From an uncultured Lactobacillus sp. (GTDB lineage: Bacteria; Bacillota; Bacilli; Lactobacillales; Lactobacillaceae), in assembly GCA_945971245.1 (NCBI GenBank), contig CAMFOZ010000006.1, positions 1-32,872 of the forward strand: DNA of 32,872 nt, written 5' to 3'. Below the pieces are notes generated by a model. That model was given only the letters and a program-made list of their open reading frames with translations. It was not told the origin of the DNA and made no database searches. Shown here piece by piece: positions 1 through 6,200 of the stretch. Made by a program: the position numbers and the translations under genes. Every line of letters begins with the position of its first letter. Position 1 is the first letter of the stretch.

Positions 1-6
1 AAAAAA

Positions 7-40
7 CGGTAAAGATAAGAAATTCATCTTATCCTTACCG
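7..40 (-). terminator. Second, distal hairpin terminator downstream of the YfcC transporter
   Basis: Two 14-nt arms (7-20 and 27-40) pair with one mismatch around a 6-nt loop. Read on the minus strand the hairpin is followed at once by six T residues (positions 6-1). It lies behind the hairpin at 62-99, so it looks like a back-up terminator for the transporter transcript; it could also end a plus-strand gene outside the window. Confidence 0.55.
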
Positions 41-61
41 AATATCATAGAGCCCCAAAAT

Positions 62-99
62 AAAAGGCACGATTTGCAGAACAGCAGATCGTGCCTTTT
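62..99. terminator. Bidirectional intrinsic terminator after the YfcC transporter
   Basis: AAAAGGCACGAT (62-73) pairs perfectly with ATCGTGCCTTTT (88-99) around a short loop that can itself pair TGC with GCA. The A-rich left arm and T-rich right arm make it work in both directions. It lies 25 nt beyond the transporter stop codon. Confidence 0.85.
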
Positions 100-124
100 A
101 AGGTTAAAATACTCAATTAACTTA

Positions 125-1669
125 TTATGACATCAATACTTCCGTAACCAGGATTCCGCTACCGAAGAGGAGGACGAAAACAACGACTGGCCAGACGAAC
201 CGTACCCAGTGCGAGTACTTCATATCAAGCATTTGCAGGGTTGCCATAACCAATCCGGTTGGTGCCAAGAAGAGCATTGCATATTGACCAAACTGGTAGG
301 CGGTAACAACGATGTACCGTGGAATATGAACCGTGTCGGCCAATGGTGCCAGGATTGGCATAGCAAGAACTGCCAAACCAGATGAAGATGGCACAATGAA
401 ACCAAGAACGAAGAAGATCAGCATCATCACAATAATGAAGACGGATCCGGACATGTGCCGAACTAATTCTGAGGATTGGTACAGAATCGTATCGGAAATG
501 TAACCATCGTTCAAGATATTGTTGATCCCCCGGGCTAACCCGATGATCAGTGAAACACCAACCAGGCTGGCAGCACCATTAGAGAATGCTTCTGTGGTTT
601 GGTATTCACCCAGACCATCCTTAGGGCCAAAGCAGGTTAGGAACATGATAATTACGGCAATCAGCAAGAATGAAGATGCCATTTCTGGGAAGGCCCATCC
701 TTTGGCCATAACACCCCAGATCATGATAATGAATGAAGCTGCGAAGAGAACTAAGATGATCTTCTTCTTAGTGGTAAAGGTAAGGTCCTTCTCTTCTGTC
801 GAATCCATGGACCACATTGCATCAAACTTTTCCTTATCTTCATAGGTGTATGAGAATGATGGATCCTTTTGAACCTTCCGGGCATACCAGTGTAAGTACA
901 GGAGCAGACAGATAACGGCAACGGTGAAACCGACAATCCGGCCGGTCATCCCCTGCGTGAACTGGGTCCCAGCAGCATTAGAGGCGATTACGACTTGGAA
1001 CGGGTTAATGATTGAGAAAGTCGTCCCAATGGAGGAAGCCAGGAAGATAGCCCCGACAACCACAATGGAATCGTAGCCCATCGCGATAAAGACCGGCGCT
1101 AGGATTGGGTAGAAGGCCACCGCCTCTTCTTCAATCCCACAGAGGGTCCCCCCAAAGGCCAGAAGAACGGCAACCATGAATACCAGGATGAATTCCTTCC
1201 CCTTGGACTTCTTGGTCAGTGCCTCCAGTCCCGATTCGAAGGCCCCACTGGCTTTAACAACCCCAATCAATCCACCAAGGACAAAAATAAAGATCATAAT
1301 ATCAACAGCCTGCATGGTTCCGTTAACCATACTGGTAAAGATTGAGTAGAGACTCATTGGGTGTTGCTTCAAGCGCTTATAAGTACCCGGAACGGAAACC
1401 GGCTTACTGATCGCGCCAGATTTGAATTGGTCAACATCAATCTTAACGTTGAGCTTCTTCAAAGTGGCCTGGGTGGCCGGGTAAACCGTCTTCTTACCAC
1501 TTGGGGCAGTGACTTGAAGATGATCATGACTGTAGGAAAGCTTGGAATAGCTCCCCGCGGGAACGAACCACGTTAAGAATACTGAAATAACTGTTAAGAA
1601 GAACAGGATGGTAAATGCACCAGGCATTTTCAGTTTCCACTTCTTCTTTGGTTTAACTGAAGCGTCCAT
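125..1669 (-). CDS. YfcC-family (C4-dicarboxylate anaerobic carrier-like) membrane transporter
   Basis: The 514-residue polytopic membrane protein has a short basic N-terminus (KPKKKWKLK), a first membrane segment ending in WFVPAGSY, an extracytoplasmic loop of about 70 residues, then many hydrophobic segments. This matches the YfcC family, related to DcuC/ArcD-type carriers. Motifs seen include GGTLCGIEEEAVAFYP and IVPSSSGLAVLAMPI, a typical re-entrant substrate-site repeat. The substrate is not known from sequence; family relatives are tied to dicarboxylate, amino-acid or ornithine/arginine exchange. I chose the ATG at 1669 over the upstream TTG at 1675 because GAGGAG lies 8 nt before the ATG but only 2 nt before the TTG. 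It diverges from a two-component system that probably regulates it, and it is followed by two terminators. Confidence 0.85.
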   Translation of the reverse strand: MDASVKPKKKWKLKMPGAFTILFFLTVISVFLTWFVPAGSYSKLSYSHDHLQVTAPSGKKTVYPATQATLKKLNVKIDVDQFKSGAISKPVSVPGTYKRLKQHPMSLYSIFTSMVNGTMQAVDIMIFIFVLGGLIGVVKASGAFESGLEALTKKSKGKEFILVFMVAVLLAFGGTLCGIEEEAVAFYPILAPVFIAMGYDSIVVVGAIFLASSIGTTFSIINPFQVVIASNAAGTQFTQGMTGRIVGFTVAVICLLLYLHWYARKVQKDPSFSYTYEDKEKFDAMWSMDSTEEKDLTFTTKKKIILVLFAASFIIMIWGVMAKGWAFPEMASSFLLIAVIIMFLTCFGPKDGLGEYQTTEAFSNGAASLVGVSLIIGLARGINNILNDGYISDTILYQSSELVRHMSGSVFIIVMMLIFFVLGFIVPSSSGLAVLAMPILAPLADTVHIPRYIVVTAYQFGQYAMLFLAPTGLVMATLQMLDMKYSHWVRFVWPVVVFVLLFGSGILVTEVLMS

Positions 1670-1704
1670 AATCAATACTCCTCACTTAAAGAATAATTGC
1701 TTTA

Positions 1705-1779
1705 TTACTGATACAGCTCAATCAAACCGCTTACCAACAAGTGTATAATGGTAACTGGCTGGTTAACTCATATCAGTAA
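1705..1779. promoter_or_regulatory. Candidate operator pair: 9-bp perfect inverted repeat between transporter and two-component genes
   Basis: TTACTGATA at 1705-1713 recurs in inverted orientation as TATCAGTAA at 1771-1779, centres 66 bp apart, inside the divergent intergenic region. A related GTTAACT/GTAACTG repetitiveness lies between the arms. Such a pair is a reasonable binding site for the neighbouring response regulator, which would let it act on both promoters. This is inference; no family consensus is matched. Confidence 0.4.
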
Positions 1780-1788
1780 CCATACAAT
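1760..1788 (+). promoter_or_regulatory. Possible promoter of the sensor kinase-response regulator operon
   Basis: TGGTTA (1760-1765) and TACAAT (1783-1788) are separated by 17 bp, predicting a start near 1795, about 70 nt before the kinase ATG. The -35 is a weak match. The right arm of the 9-bp inverted repeat lies inside the spacer, and the cre-like palindrome starts just after the predicted transcription start. Confidence 0.4.
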
Positions 1789-1797
1789 AGGCATTTT

Positions 1798-1811
1798 AGT
1801 AAGCGCTTACG
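1798..1811. promoter_or_regulatory. cre-like site (CcpA)
   Basis: The 12-bp perfect palindrome GTAAGCGCTTAC (1799-1810) matches the core of the cre consensus TGWAANCGNTNWCA; only the two outermost bases differ. It lies just downstream of the predicted start of the sensor kinase transcript, where CcpA would act as a roadblock repressor. This suggests carbon control of the signalling pair and perhaps the transporter. Confidence 0.6.
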
Positions 1812-1864
1812 CAATTATTCAAAAATAATCAGATATCATCAAAAAAGATAATTAAGGAGTTCAC

Positions 1865-3160
1865 ATGTTACGGAATCTAAGTTTTCTCCGCTACCGTAAA
1901 TATCAGCGAATCATCATCGCCGCTATTTTCGTTGCCCTAGCCTCCCAAATTGAAATCAGTGCGTTTGTCCCGGGAAATATTGTTGCCTTATCCGCATTCG
2001 TATTGCCCCTCTTCCTGTACTTCAATCAGGACTTAAATCCGCTCCAGCTAGGACTTGCGATCGCCATCGCATCCCCCGTCTTTCGGGGAATCATCTTGCT
2101 AATTACCAACGGCGCAACCACTACCAACATCATCAACTACACGATTGCGGATATTATCTTTTTCTCCTGCTATACCGTGATCTACTACTTGCTCTATTGG
2201 TTACGGACCTTTCAAAACAACGGGGCCTTTTTCTTTACCATCATTATTTGTGATTATTTCTCAAACTTGGCTGAGATTGCCTTCTTAAATAGCTTCCGTC
2301 CCTATTCGCCACGGGTTCTTCAAATACTGTTTCTCCTGGCGATTGTCCGATCCTCCCTTGCGTTCATCCTGTCATTCGTTATCCACTACTTTCAAATGCT
2401 GACCGTCAGCAGTGAATCGCATGAACGCCAGTACTACCACTTCATCTGGGTCGCCTCGGCCGTCAAAAGTGAAGTCTACTTCATGAAGAAAACAATCGGC
2501 GAGATCGAACAGGTAACCAAGAATGCCTACCAGCTGAACGAGCGCTTAGCAGCCGAACACCGCTCTGCGGAACAAAAGATGGCCTATCAGATTGCCCAAA
2601 ACGTCCACGAGATTAAGCACTCTTACCAGAACGTCATCAAGGGCCTGGGGGATTATTTTGACGACAGTAACAATGAGCCGATGCCGATGCGGGATATCCT
2701 TAAGATCGTTACTAATTATTCTCAGATGATCATTTGGGAAAAGCGGGCCAGTATTAACCTCGTTGTCCAAAATCACGTCGATATTACCGTCCCTCAGCAT
2801 TACTACCTGGTCACGATCCTTTCTAATTTGATTTTGAACGGGATCGATGCCATCGGGGCCAAACGAAATGGCGAGATCCTGATCAAAGTGAATGAAGATG
2901 AGAAATGGGTCCACCTTTCCGTAACGGATAATGGGAGCGGAATCCCCGATAACCTCTTACCACTGATCTTTAAGTCCGGCTTCTCCACCAAGTTTGATGC
3001 CTCGGGCGATATCTACCGGGGAATTGGCCTCTCCAATGTCCAGACAATTGTTCAAGAAGAATTTGCCGGAAAGATCAAGGTTGATTCAACCCCTAATGTC
3101 GGGACCACCTTTTTTGTGGACCTGGATAAGCAGAAATTAACGACGGAAGGAGAAAAATAG
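1865..3160 (+). CDS. Sensor histidine kinase, GlnK/YcbA-like, GHKL ATPase
   Basis: The 431-residue protein has about six hydrophobic segments in residues 13-180 and no large extracellular sensor domain, so it probably senses within or near the membrane. A linker with coiled-coil character (about 205-245) precedes the phosphoacceptor motif VHEIKH (His248). The C-terminal GHKL domain shows the N box (NLILNGIDAI, 321-330), G1 box (DNGSGIP, 355-361) and G2 box (GIGLSNV). The start has AAGGAG 6-8 nt upstream. The stop codon is one base from the response regulator start, so the two genes are co-translated. Together with a YcbB-type regulator this resembles the Bacillus GlnK-GlnL system, which controls glutamine utilisation; the true ligand here is unknown. 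Confidence 0.85.
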   Translation: MLRNLSFLRYRKYQRIIIAAIFVALASQIEISAFVPGNIVALSAFVLPLFLYFNQDLNPLQLGLAIAIASPVFRGIILLITNGATTTNIINYTIADIIFFSCYTVIYYLLYWLRTFQNNGAFFFTIIICDYFSNLAEIAFLNSFRPYSPRVLQILFLLAIVRSSLAFILSFVIHYFQMLTVSSESHERQYYHFIWVASAVKSEVYFMKKTIGEIEQVTKNAYQLNERLAAEHRSAEQKMAYQIAQNVHEIKHSYQNVIKGLGDYFDDSNNEPMPMRDILKIVTNYSQMIIWEKRASINLVVQNHVDITVPQHYYLVTILSNLILNGIDAIGAKRNGEILIKVNEDEKWVHLSVTDNGSGIPDNLLPLIFKSGFSTKFDASGDIYRGIGLSNVQTIVQEEFAGKIKVDSTPNVGTTFFVDLDKQKLTTEGEK

Positions 3161-3161
3161 A

Positions 3162-4004
3162 ATGAGATACTATATCGTTGATGACGACCAATCCGTAATG
3201 TACGTTTTACAAAACATTATCGAGCAGAATTTCGATGACGAGGTCGTCGGGATGAATGATCATTCCACTGCCGCCCTAAAGGAATTACTTGTCCGCGATG
3301 TGGAAATTGTGCTGGTCGACTTACTGATGCCTGACCTATCAGGGATTGAACTGGTTAAGCAGGTCAAGAAGGTTAAGCCCAATACCAGGTTCATCATGAT
3401 CTCCAAGGTCCAGGACAGCGAGATGCGGGCTAAGGCATACCAAGCTGGGATCGAATTTTTTATCAATAAGCCGATCAACCTAATCGAGGTTAAGACGGTT
3501 CTAGAGAAGGTCGAGCAGAGTCTCAAGATGGCCTCCCAGCTTTCTTCAATTTCACAGATGATCAATAATTTTAACCAACAGTCCACTAGCCCCTCTCAAT
3601 CGTCTCAAGCCGATCAAGCAAACGCCACCCTTAAATACCTGGGGATGACTTCTGAAAAAGGTACGACTGATATCCTACAGGTCGTTTCACTGATGAAGAG
3701 CAACGGTGCCAACTACCGGAACCTAGATTTAACGGCGACGATGGGACTCAACGAACACGAAAAGAAGGTCATCCAGCAACGAATGCGGCGGGCAATTAAG
3801 GTTGGTCTGGCCAACGCTGCTAATCGCCTAATTGATAATCCATATGACGAACAGCTGTCGGATCTTGCTAACTCGCTCTTTGGTTATGAGAATGTCCATA
3901 GTGAAATGCTTTTTCAACAGGGGAAGCGCAAGTCTGGTGGGCGAATTACCATTCAGCGGTTCCTTGATGGGTTAGCTGATCTGGGGACTGCTGGTAAGAA
4001 TTAA
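3162..4004 (+). CDS. Response regulator with YcbB/GlnL-type C-terminal DNA-binding domain
   Basis: This 280-residue regulator has an N-terminal receiver domain with the acidic cluster DDD at residues 7-9, phosphoacceptor Asp53 (VDLLMPD) and the conserved Lys103 (NKPI). A Ser/Gln-rich linker (about 132-152) leads to a C-terminal domain starting near SEKGTTDILQ. It contains LNEHEKKVIQQRMRRAIK and ends near GGRITIQRFLDGL, which I recognise as the YcbB (GlnL) type effector domain rather than LytTR or OmpR. It follows the kinase by one base, with a GGAAGGAG ribosome site overlapping the kinase end. Its target is probably the divergent YfcC transporter. I see no strong terminator after it. Confidence 0.85.
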   Translation: MRYYIVDDDQSVMYVLQNIIEQNFDDEVVGMNDHSTAALKELLVRDVEIVLVDLLMPDLSGIELVKQVKKVKPNTRFIMISKVQDSEMRAKAYQAGIEFFINKPINLIEVKTVLEKVEQSLKMASQLSSISQMINNFNQQSTSPSQSSQADQANATLKYLGMTSEKGTTDILQVVSLMKSNGANYRNLDLTATMGLNEHEKKVIQQRMRRAIKVGLANAANRLIDNPYDEQLSDLANSLFGYENVHSEMLFQQGKRKSGGRITIQRFLDGLADLGTAGKN

Positions 4005-4157
4005 GAAAAGCTTGGCTATAATACGCCCTAATTGTAGATAAAGCCGAAAATTAGCCTAGTATTTGGAAGGCATTATAGTCATCGCAAACTCTATAATTGC
4101 TCTGCCTGAATGTTTATAGGAACTCATATCTAACCCATGAACAATGCCCGACTATGA

Positions 4158-4163
4158 TATAAT
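4158..4163 (+). promoter_or_regulatory. Extended -10 promoter of the toxin mRNA
   Basis: TATAAT at 4158-4163 is preceded by TGA (4155-4157), an extended -10 element. The region 17 bp upstream has no good -35. The predicted start is near 4170, giving an mRNA leader of about 80 nt before the toxin start codon at 4252. Confidence 0.65.
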
Positions 4164-4191
4164 CACTCTTGCGAGAAGTTTTATGGGCGGT

Positions 4192-4250
4192 GGCTGTTTT
4201 TCCGAAACGAGGTGGTTCTAATGAACTATTCTTCAGAAAGGATTACAGCC
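4192..4250 (+). promoter_or_regulatory. Leader hairpin able to mask the toxin ribosome-binding site
   Basis: In the toxin mRNA, GGCUGU (4192-4197) is fully complementary to ACAGCC (4245-4250), directly before the start codon at 4252. UCC (4201-4203) can also pair with GGA (4240-4242) of the Shine-Dalgarno AGAAAGGA. The fold would hide the ribosome site in the full-length transcript, as is known for several type I toxin mRNAs. Base complementarity is seen; function is inferred. Confidence 0.45.
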
Positions 4251-4251
4251 C

Positions 4252-4341
4252 ATGAGCGACTACCAGGCACTCATGCTAATGTTGGCTTTTGCGACTTTCA
4301 TCGTTGCTTTGCTAACCTTCATTTTCACATTCTGTGCATAA
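4252..4341 (+). CDS. Putative holin-like toxin of a type I toxin-antitoxin system
   Basis: The 29-residue peptide begins MSDYQALMLMLAFATF and ends FTFCA. Residues about 6-27 form one continuous hydrophobic helix with no charged residue, and the only acidic residue is near the N-terminus. This is the form of the small 'putative holin-like toxin' peptides common in lactobacilli, related in behaviour to Fst/Lpt toxins that insert in the membrane. The ribosome site AGAAAGGA (4235-4242) lies 9 nt before the ATG. An overlapping 60-codon frame starting at 4212 has no such character and I reject it. The coding part ends directly before a long terminator shared with a convergent antisense RNA. Lethality is inferred from the family, not shown. 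Confidence 0.8.
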   Translation: MSDYQALMLMLAFATFIVALLTFIFTFCA

Positions 4342-4444
4342 TAAAAGACCGTCCACTATATAACTTTGGCGAGTTATGGACGGTCTTTTATTGATCAAAA
4401 ATAACTAAGCCACCGCCTTTAAAGCGGCTCGCTTTTTTGTTTAC
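4338..4444 (-). ncRNA. Candidate antisense antitoxin RNA of the type I locus
   Basis: A minus-strand promoter at 4451-4479 predicts an RNA starting near 4444 and ending after the shared terminator, about 105 nt. Its 5' part contains AGCCGC-TTTAAAG-GCGG, a tight hairpin, followed by GGTGGCT. No ORF is evident. The RNA overlaps the toxin mRNA tail-to-tail through the terminator. Its 5' end is also imperfectly complementary to the toxin leader (plus-strand direct repeat GCGGTGGCTGTTTTT at 4187-4201 versus GCGGCTCGCTTTTTT at 4424-4438), the layout of Fst-like RNA I/RNA II pairs. Function is inferred. Confidence 0.65.
4342..4390. terminator. Bidirectional terminator shared by toxin mRNA and antisense RNA
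   Basis: A 14-bp perfect stem (4342-4355 with 4377-4390) begins and ends in A/T runs, and an inner ATAACT/AGTTAT stem (4360-4365/4372-4377) can extend it. It terminates the toxin mRNA on the plus strand and the antitoxin RNA on the minus strand. The region where the two RNAs are fully complementary is therefore essentially this hairpin. Confidence 0.9.
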
Positions 4445-4450
4445 AATTAT

Positions 4451-4479
4451 ATTTTATCATCAGTGGCGATTACGGGCAA
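4451..4479 (-). promoter_or_regulatory. Promoter of the antisense RNA
   Basis: On the minus strand TTGCCC (4474-4479) and TAAAAT (4451-4456) are separated by exactly 17 bp. It lies just beyond the rlmCD stop codon at 4514; no strong terminator separates them, so rlmCD read-through could add to antitoxin RNA levels. Confidence 0.65.
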
Positions 4480-4513
4480 ACATCACACCTTCAATTGATC
4501 TCATCAATAATGT

Positions 4514-5887
4514 TTAATTTGTCCGTTCCATCACCGTTACGCTCTCAACATGCGTCGTCTGTGGGAACTGATCGACCGGCTGGATCGGCTTAACCACATG
4601 ATAGCCTTGCTCACCAAAGCGCTTGATATCCCGCACCAGGGTCGCCGGATTACAGGACACGTAGATGACCTTCTGTGGTCCCATCTTACCGGTGGCCTCG
4701 ATCAGTGATTCTGCCAAACCCTTGCGCGGTGGATCCACGATGACCACGTCCGGCTTCAGGCCCGCTGCCTGCCACTTAGCAAACTGCTCTTCTGCCTTGC
4801 CGACCACGAACTTGGCATTCTTGATCCCATTACGCTTAGCATTGTGCTTGGCATCCTCAATCGCGGCGGGTACAATTTCAACCCCGTAGACCTGTTTGGC
4901 GTGCTTAGCCACCGCCAGGGAAATAGTCCCGATCCCACAGTAGGCATCGATCACGGTCTGACTGCCATCCAGTCCGGCGTTATCGATAGCCGTTTGGTAG
5001 AGGCATTCAGTCTGTTGCGGGTTGACCTGGTAGAAGGACAGCGGTGAGATCGCAAAATCGATCCCCAACAGCTGGTCGTGGATCTCGTCTTTGCCCCACA
5101 GTGTCTTGTCCTGGTCACCCAGCAAGCGATTAGTCCGCTTATTGTTGATGTTCTGGACAATGCTCTTGACCTCTGGCACGCCATCCACGATCCCCTTGAC
5201 GATCTGATCCGCCATCGGCAACCGTCTGGTGTTCGTGACTAAAACAACCATGACCTCATGGCTGTAGTAACCCCGACGAACCATCACTGTCCGGATTACC
5301 CCCTTGCCAGTCCGCTCATCATACGGCGTCACGTGGTACTGGCGCAATAGATCACGGACCACCACGATGGCCTTATCAATCTGTGGATCCTGGATGTAGA
5401 AGTCCTCGATCGGTACCAGAGTATGGCTGCCCCGCTTGTAGAATCCCGTTTGAAGCTGACCATGCACCATCTTTACTGGTACCTGGGCCTTGTTCCGGTA
5501 GTGGTATGGTGTCGCCATCCCCATCGTCGGCAGGACATCGATATCGTCCAGGTGGGCCTTCTCCAGGAGCTCCTTGATCTGGTGCTGCTTAAACTTCAAT
5601 TGGGCTGCGTACTTCAGGTGACCCAGCGGCGCAATCCCGGTTTGGATGTATTTCTTATCCTTCACGTCCACCCGGTCAGGACTCTTGGTCTGCCATTCCA
5701 TCACCCGTCCCCAGGCGAAGTGACTGGCTACCTTGGTGATCTTGACGGTGATCTCTTCCCCCGGCAGGGCATTCGGCACGAAGACCGGGAAGTCGTCAAT
5801 CTTAACGACTCCGTTACCCTCGTAGGTCAGGTCGACCACCTTAGCCGGGTACTCTTCATTCTTATGAACTGGAATATTTAATTTCAA
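4514..5887 (-). CDS. rlmCD: 23S rRNA (uracil-C5) methyltransferase, RlmCD type
   Basis: The 457-residue protein has an N-terminal TRAM domain (about 8-66) and a C-terminal class I methyltransferase domain. DAYCGIGTISL (from 314) is the SAM-binding motif, VDPPRKG (384-390) the DPPR motif, and Cys412 in YVSCNPATL the catalytic nucleophile. It methylates U1939, and in many Gram-positives also U747, of 23S rRNA, using S-adenosylmethionine. The Fe-S cysteines of the Escherichia coli RlmD type are missing: the first cysteine is Cys295 and the equivalent segment reads TGIAPLGHLKYAAQ. The start is TTG at 5887 with GGAGG 7 nt upstream. An extended -10 (TGTTATAAT on the minus strand, near 5918-5926) lies between it and the upstream terminator, so it is probably transcribed alone. 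Confidence 0.93.
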   Translation of the reverse strand: MKLNIPVHKNEEYPAKVVDLTYEGNGVVKIDDFPVFVPNALPGEEITVKITKVASHFAWGRVMEWQTKSPDRVDVKDKKYIQTGIAPLGHLKYAAQLKFKQHQIKELLEKAHLDDIDVLPTMGMATPYHYRNKAQVPVKMVHGQLQTGFYKRGSHTLVPIEDFYIQDPQIDKAIVVVRDLLRQYHVTPYDERTGKGVIRTVMVRRGYYSHEVMVVLVTNTRRLPMADQIVKGIVDGVPEVKSIVQNINNKRTNRLLGDQDKTLWGKDEIHDQLLGIDFAISPLSFYQVNPQQTECLYQTAIDNAGLDGSQTVIDAYCGIGTISLAVAKHAKQVYGVEIVPAAIEDAKHNAKRNGIKNAKFVVGKAEEQFAKWQAAGLKPDVVIVDPPRKGLAESLIEATGKMGPQKVIYVSCNPATLVRDIKRFGEQGYHVVKPIQPVDQFPQTTHVESVTVMERTN

Positions 5888-5935
5888 GGTTATTCCTCCG
5901 TTTTCTCGTAATTGACTTTCCCTATTATAACAAAC

Positions 5936-5970
5936 AAACGGCCAACTTCTTAATCAGAAGCCGGTCGTTT
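5936..5970. terminator. Bidirectional terminator between the micro-operon and rlmCD
   Basis: Fifteen-nt arms AAACGGCCAACTTCT (5936-5950) and AGAAGCCGGTCGTTT (5956-5970) pair with G-T tolerance around a 5-nt loop. On the minus strand it ends the two-ORF transcript, whose second stop codon falls inside its edge. Confidence 0.8.
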
Positions 5971-6028
5971 ATTCTTTTTCACAACGTTCTTTCAAAAGGT
6001 GGACAGTCTTCATATCATCAGCTGACAT
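5969..6028 (-). CDS. Hypothetical 19-residue peptide, second ORF of a micro-operon
   Basis: The ORF begins with ATG overlapping the preceding stop codon by one base (TAATG), an arrangement typical of translational coupling. AAGGGA lies about 7 nt upstream. The product (MSADDMKTVHL...) is charged and soluble with one cysteine. I recognise no family. The stop is at the edge of the terminator hairpin. It could be a true small peptide, or the shifted tail of the first ORF if a frameshift has split a protein of about 60 residues. Confidence 0.35.
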   Translation of the reverse strand: MSADDMKTVHLLKERCEKE

Positions 6029-6153
6029 TATTTATCCCTTAACCGTTCCATTAACTCCTTATTGTCATCAAACAATCGATCAATCATTTTAATTGTTTGA
6101 TCATTCTGCCCCTTCTTAGGAGTTACCATCTGATCATCATTTATTTCTCGCAC
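6028..6153 (-). CDS. Hypothetical 41-residue small protein, first ORF of a micro-operon
   Basis: The ORF starts with GTG, preceded by GAGGTGG with 4 nt between. The product is highly charged and soluble: an N-terminal REINDDQMV stretch, a PKKGQ turn, then an amphipathic helix (about 18-41) containing IKMIDRLFDDNKELMERLRDK-like heptads of I, L, F and M. No membrane segment or cysteine is present and I recognise no family. A good minus-strand promoter (6172-6200) and terminator (5936-5970) bracket exactly this ORF and its 19-codon partner, which argues for a real transcription unit. The helix could mediate binding to a protein partner or dimerisation; that is inference only. Confidence 0.5.
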   Translation of the reverse strand: MREINDDQMVTPKKGQNDQTIKMIDRLFDDNKELMERLRDK

Positions 6154-6171
6154 ACTACCACCTCACATCTA

Positions 6172-6200
6172 ATCATAACAAAATAAGCAGCCCATACCAA
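6172..6200 (-). promoter_or_regulatory. Promoter of the two-ORF micro-operon
   Basis: On the minus strand TTGGTA (6195-6200) and TATGAT (6172-6177) are spaced by 17 bp, with an extended -10 TGT before the -10. The -35 lies inside the dagK terminator hairpin. The predicted start near 6165 leaves only about a dozen leader bases before the GTG at 6153. Confidence 0.6.

Noticed and set aside
4005..4150. Promoter- or terminator-like CTATAAT/ATTATAG and CTAATT/AATTAG repeats after the response regulator
   Set aside because: The repeats are short and imperfect, have no T tract, and no suitable -35 lies near the TATAAT strings; I cannot assign a function.
4212..4394. 60-codon ORF overlapping the holin-like toxin in another frame
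   Set aside because: It has no membrane or domain character, runs through the terminator, and the 29-codon frame has the better ribosome site and the known toxin composition.
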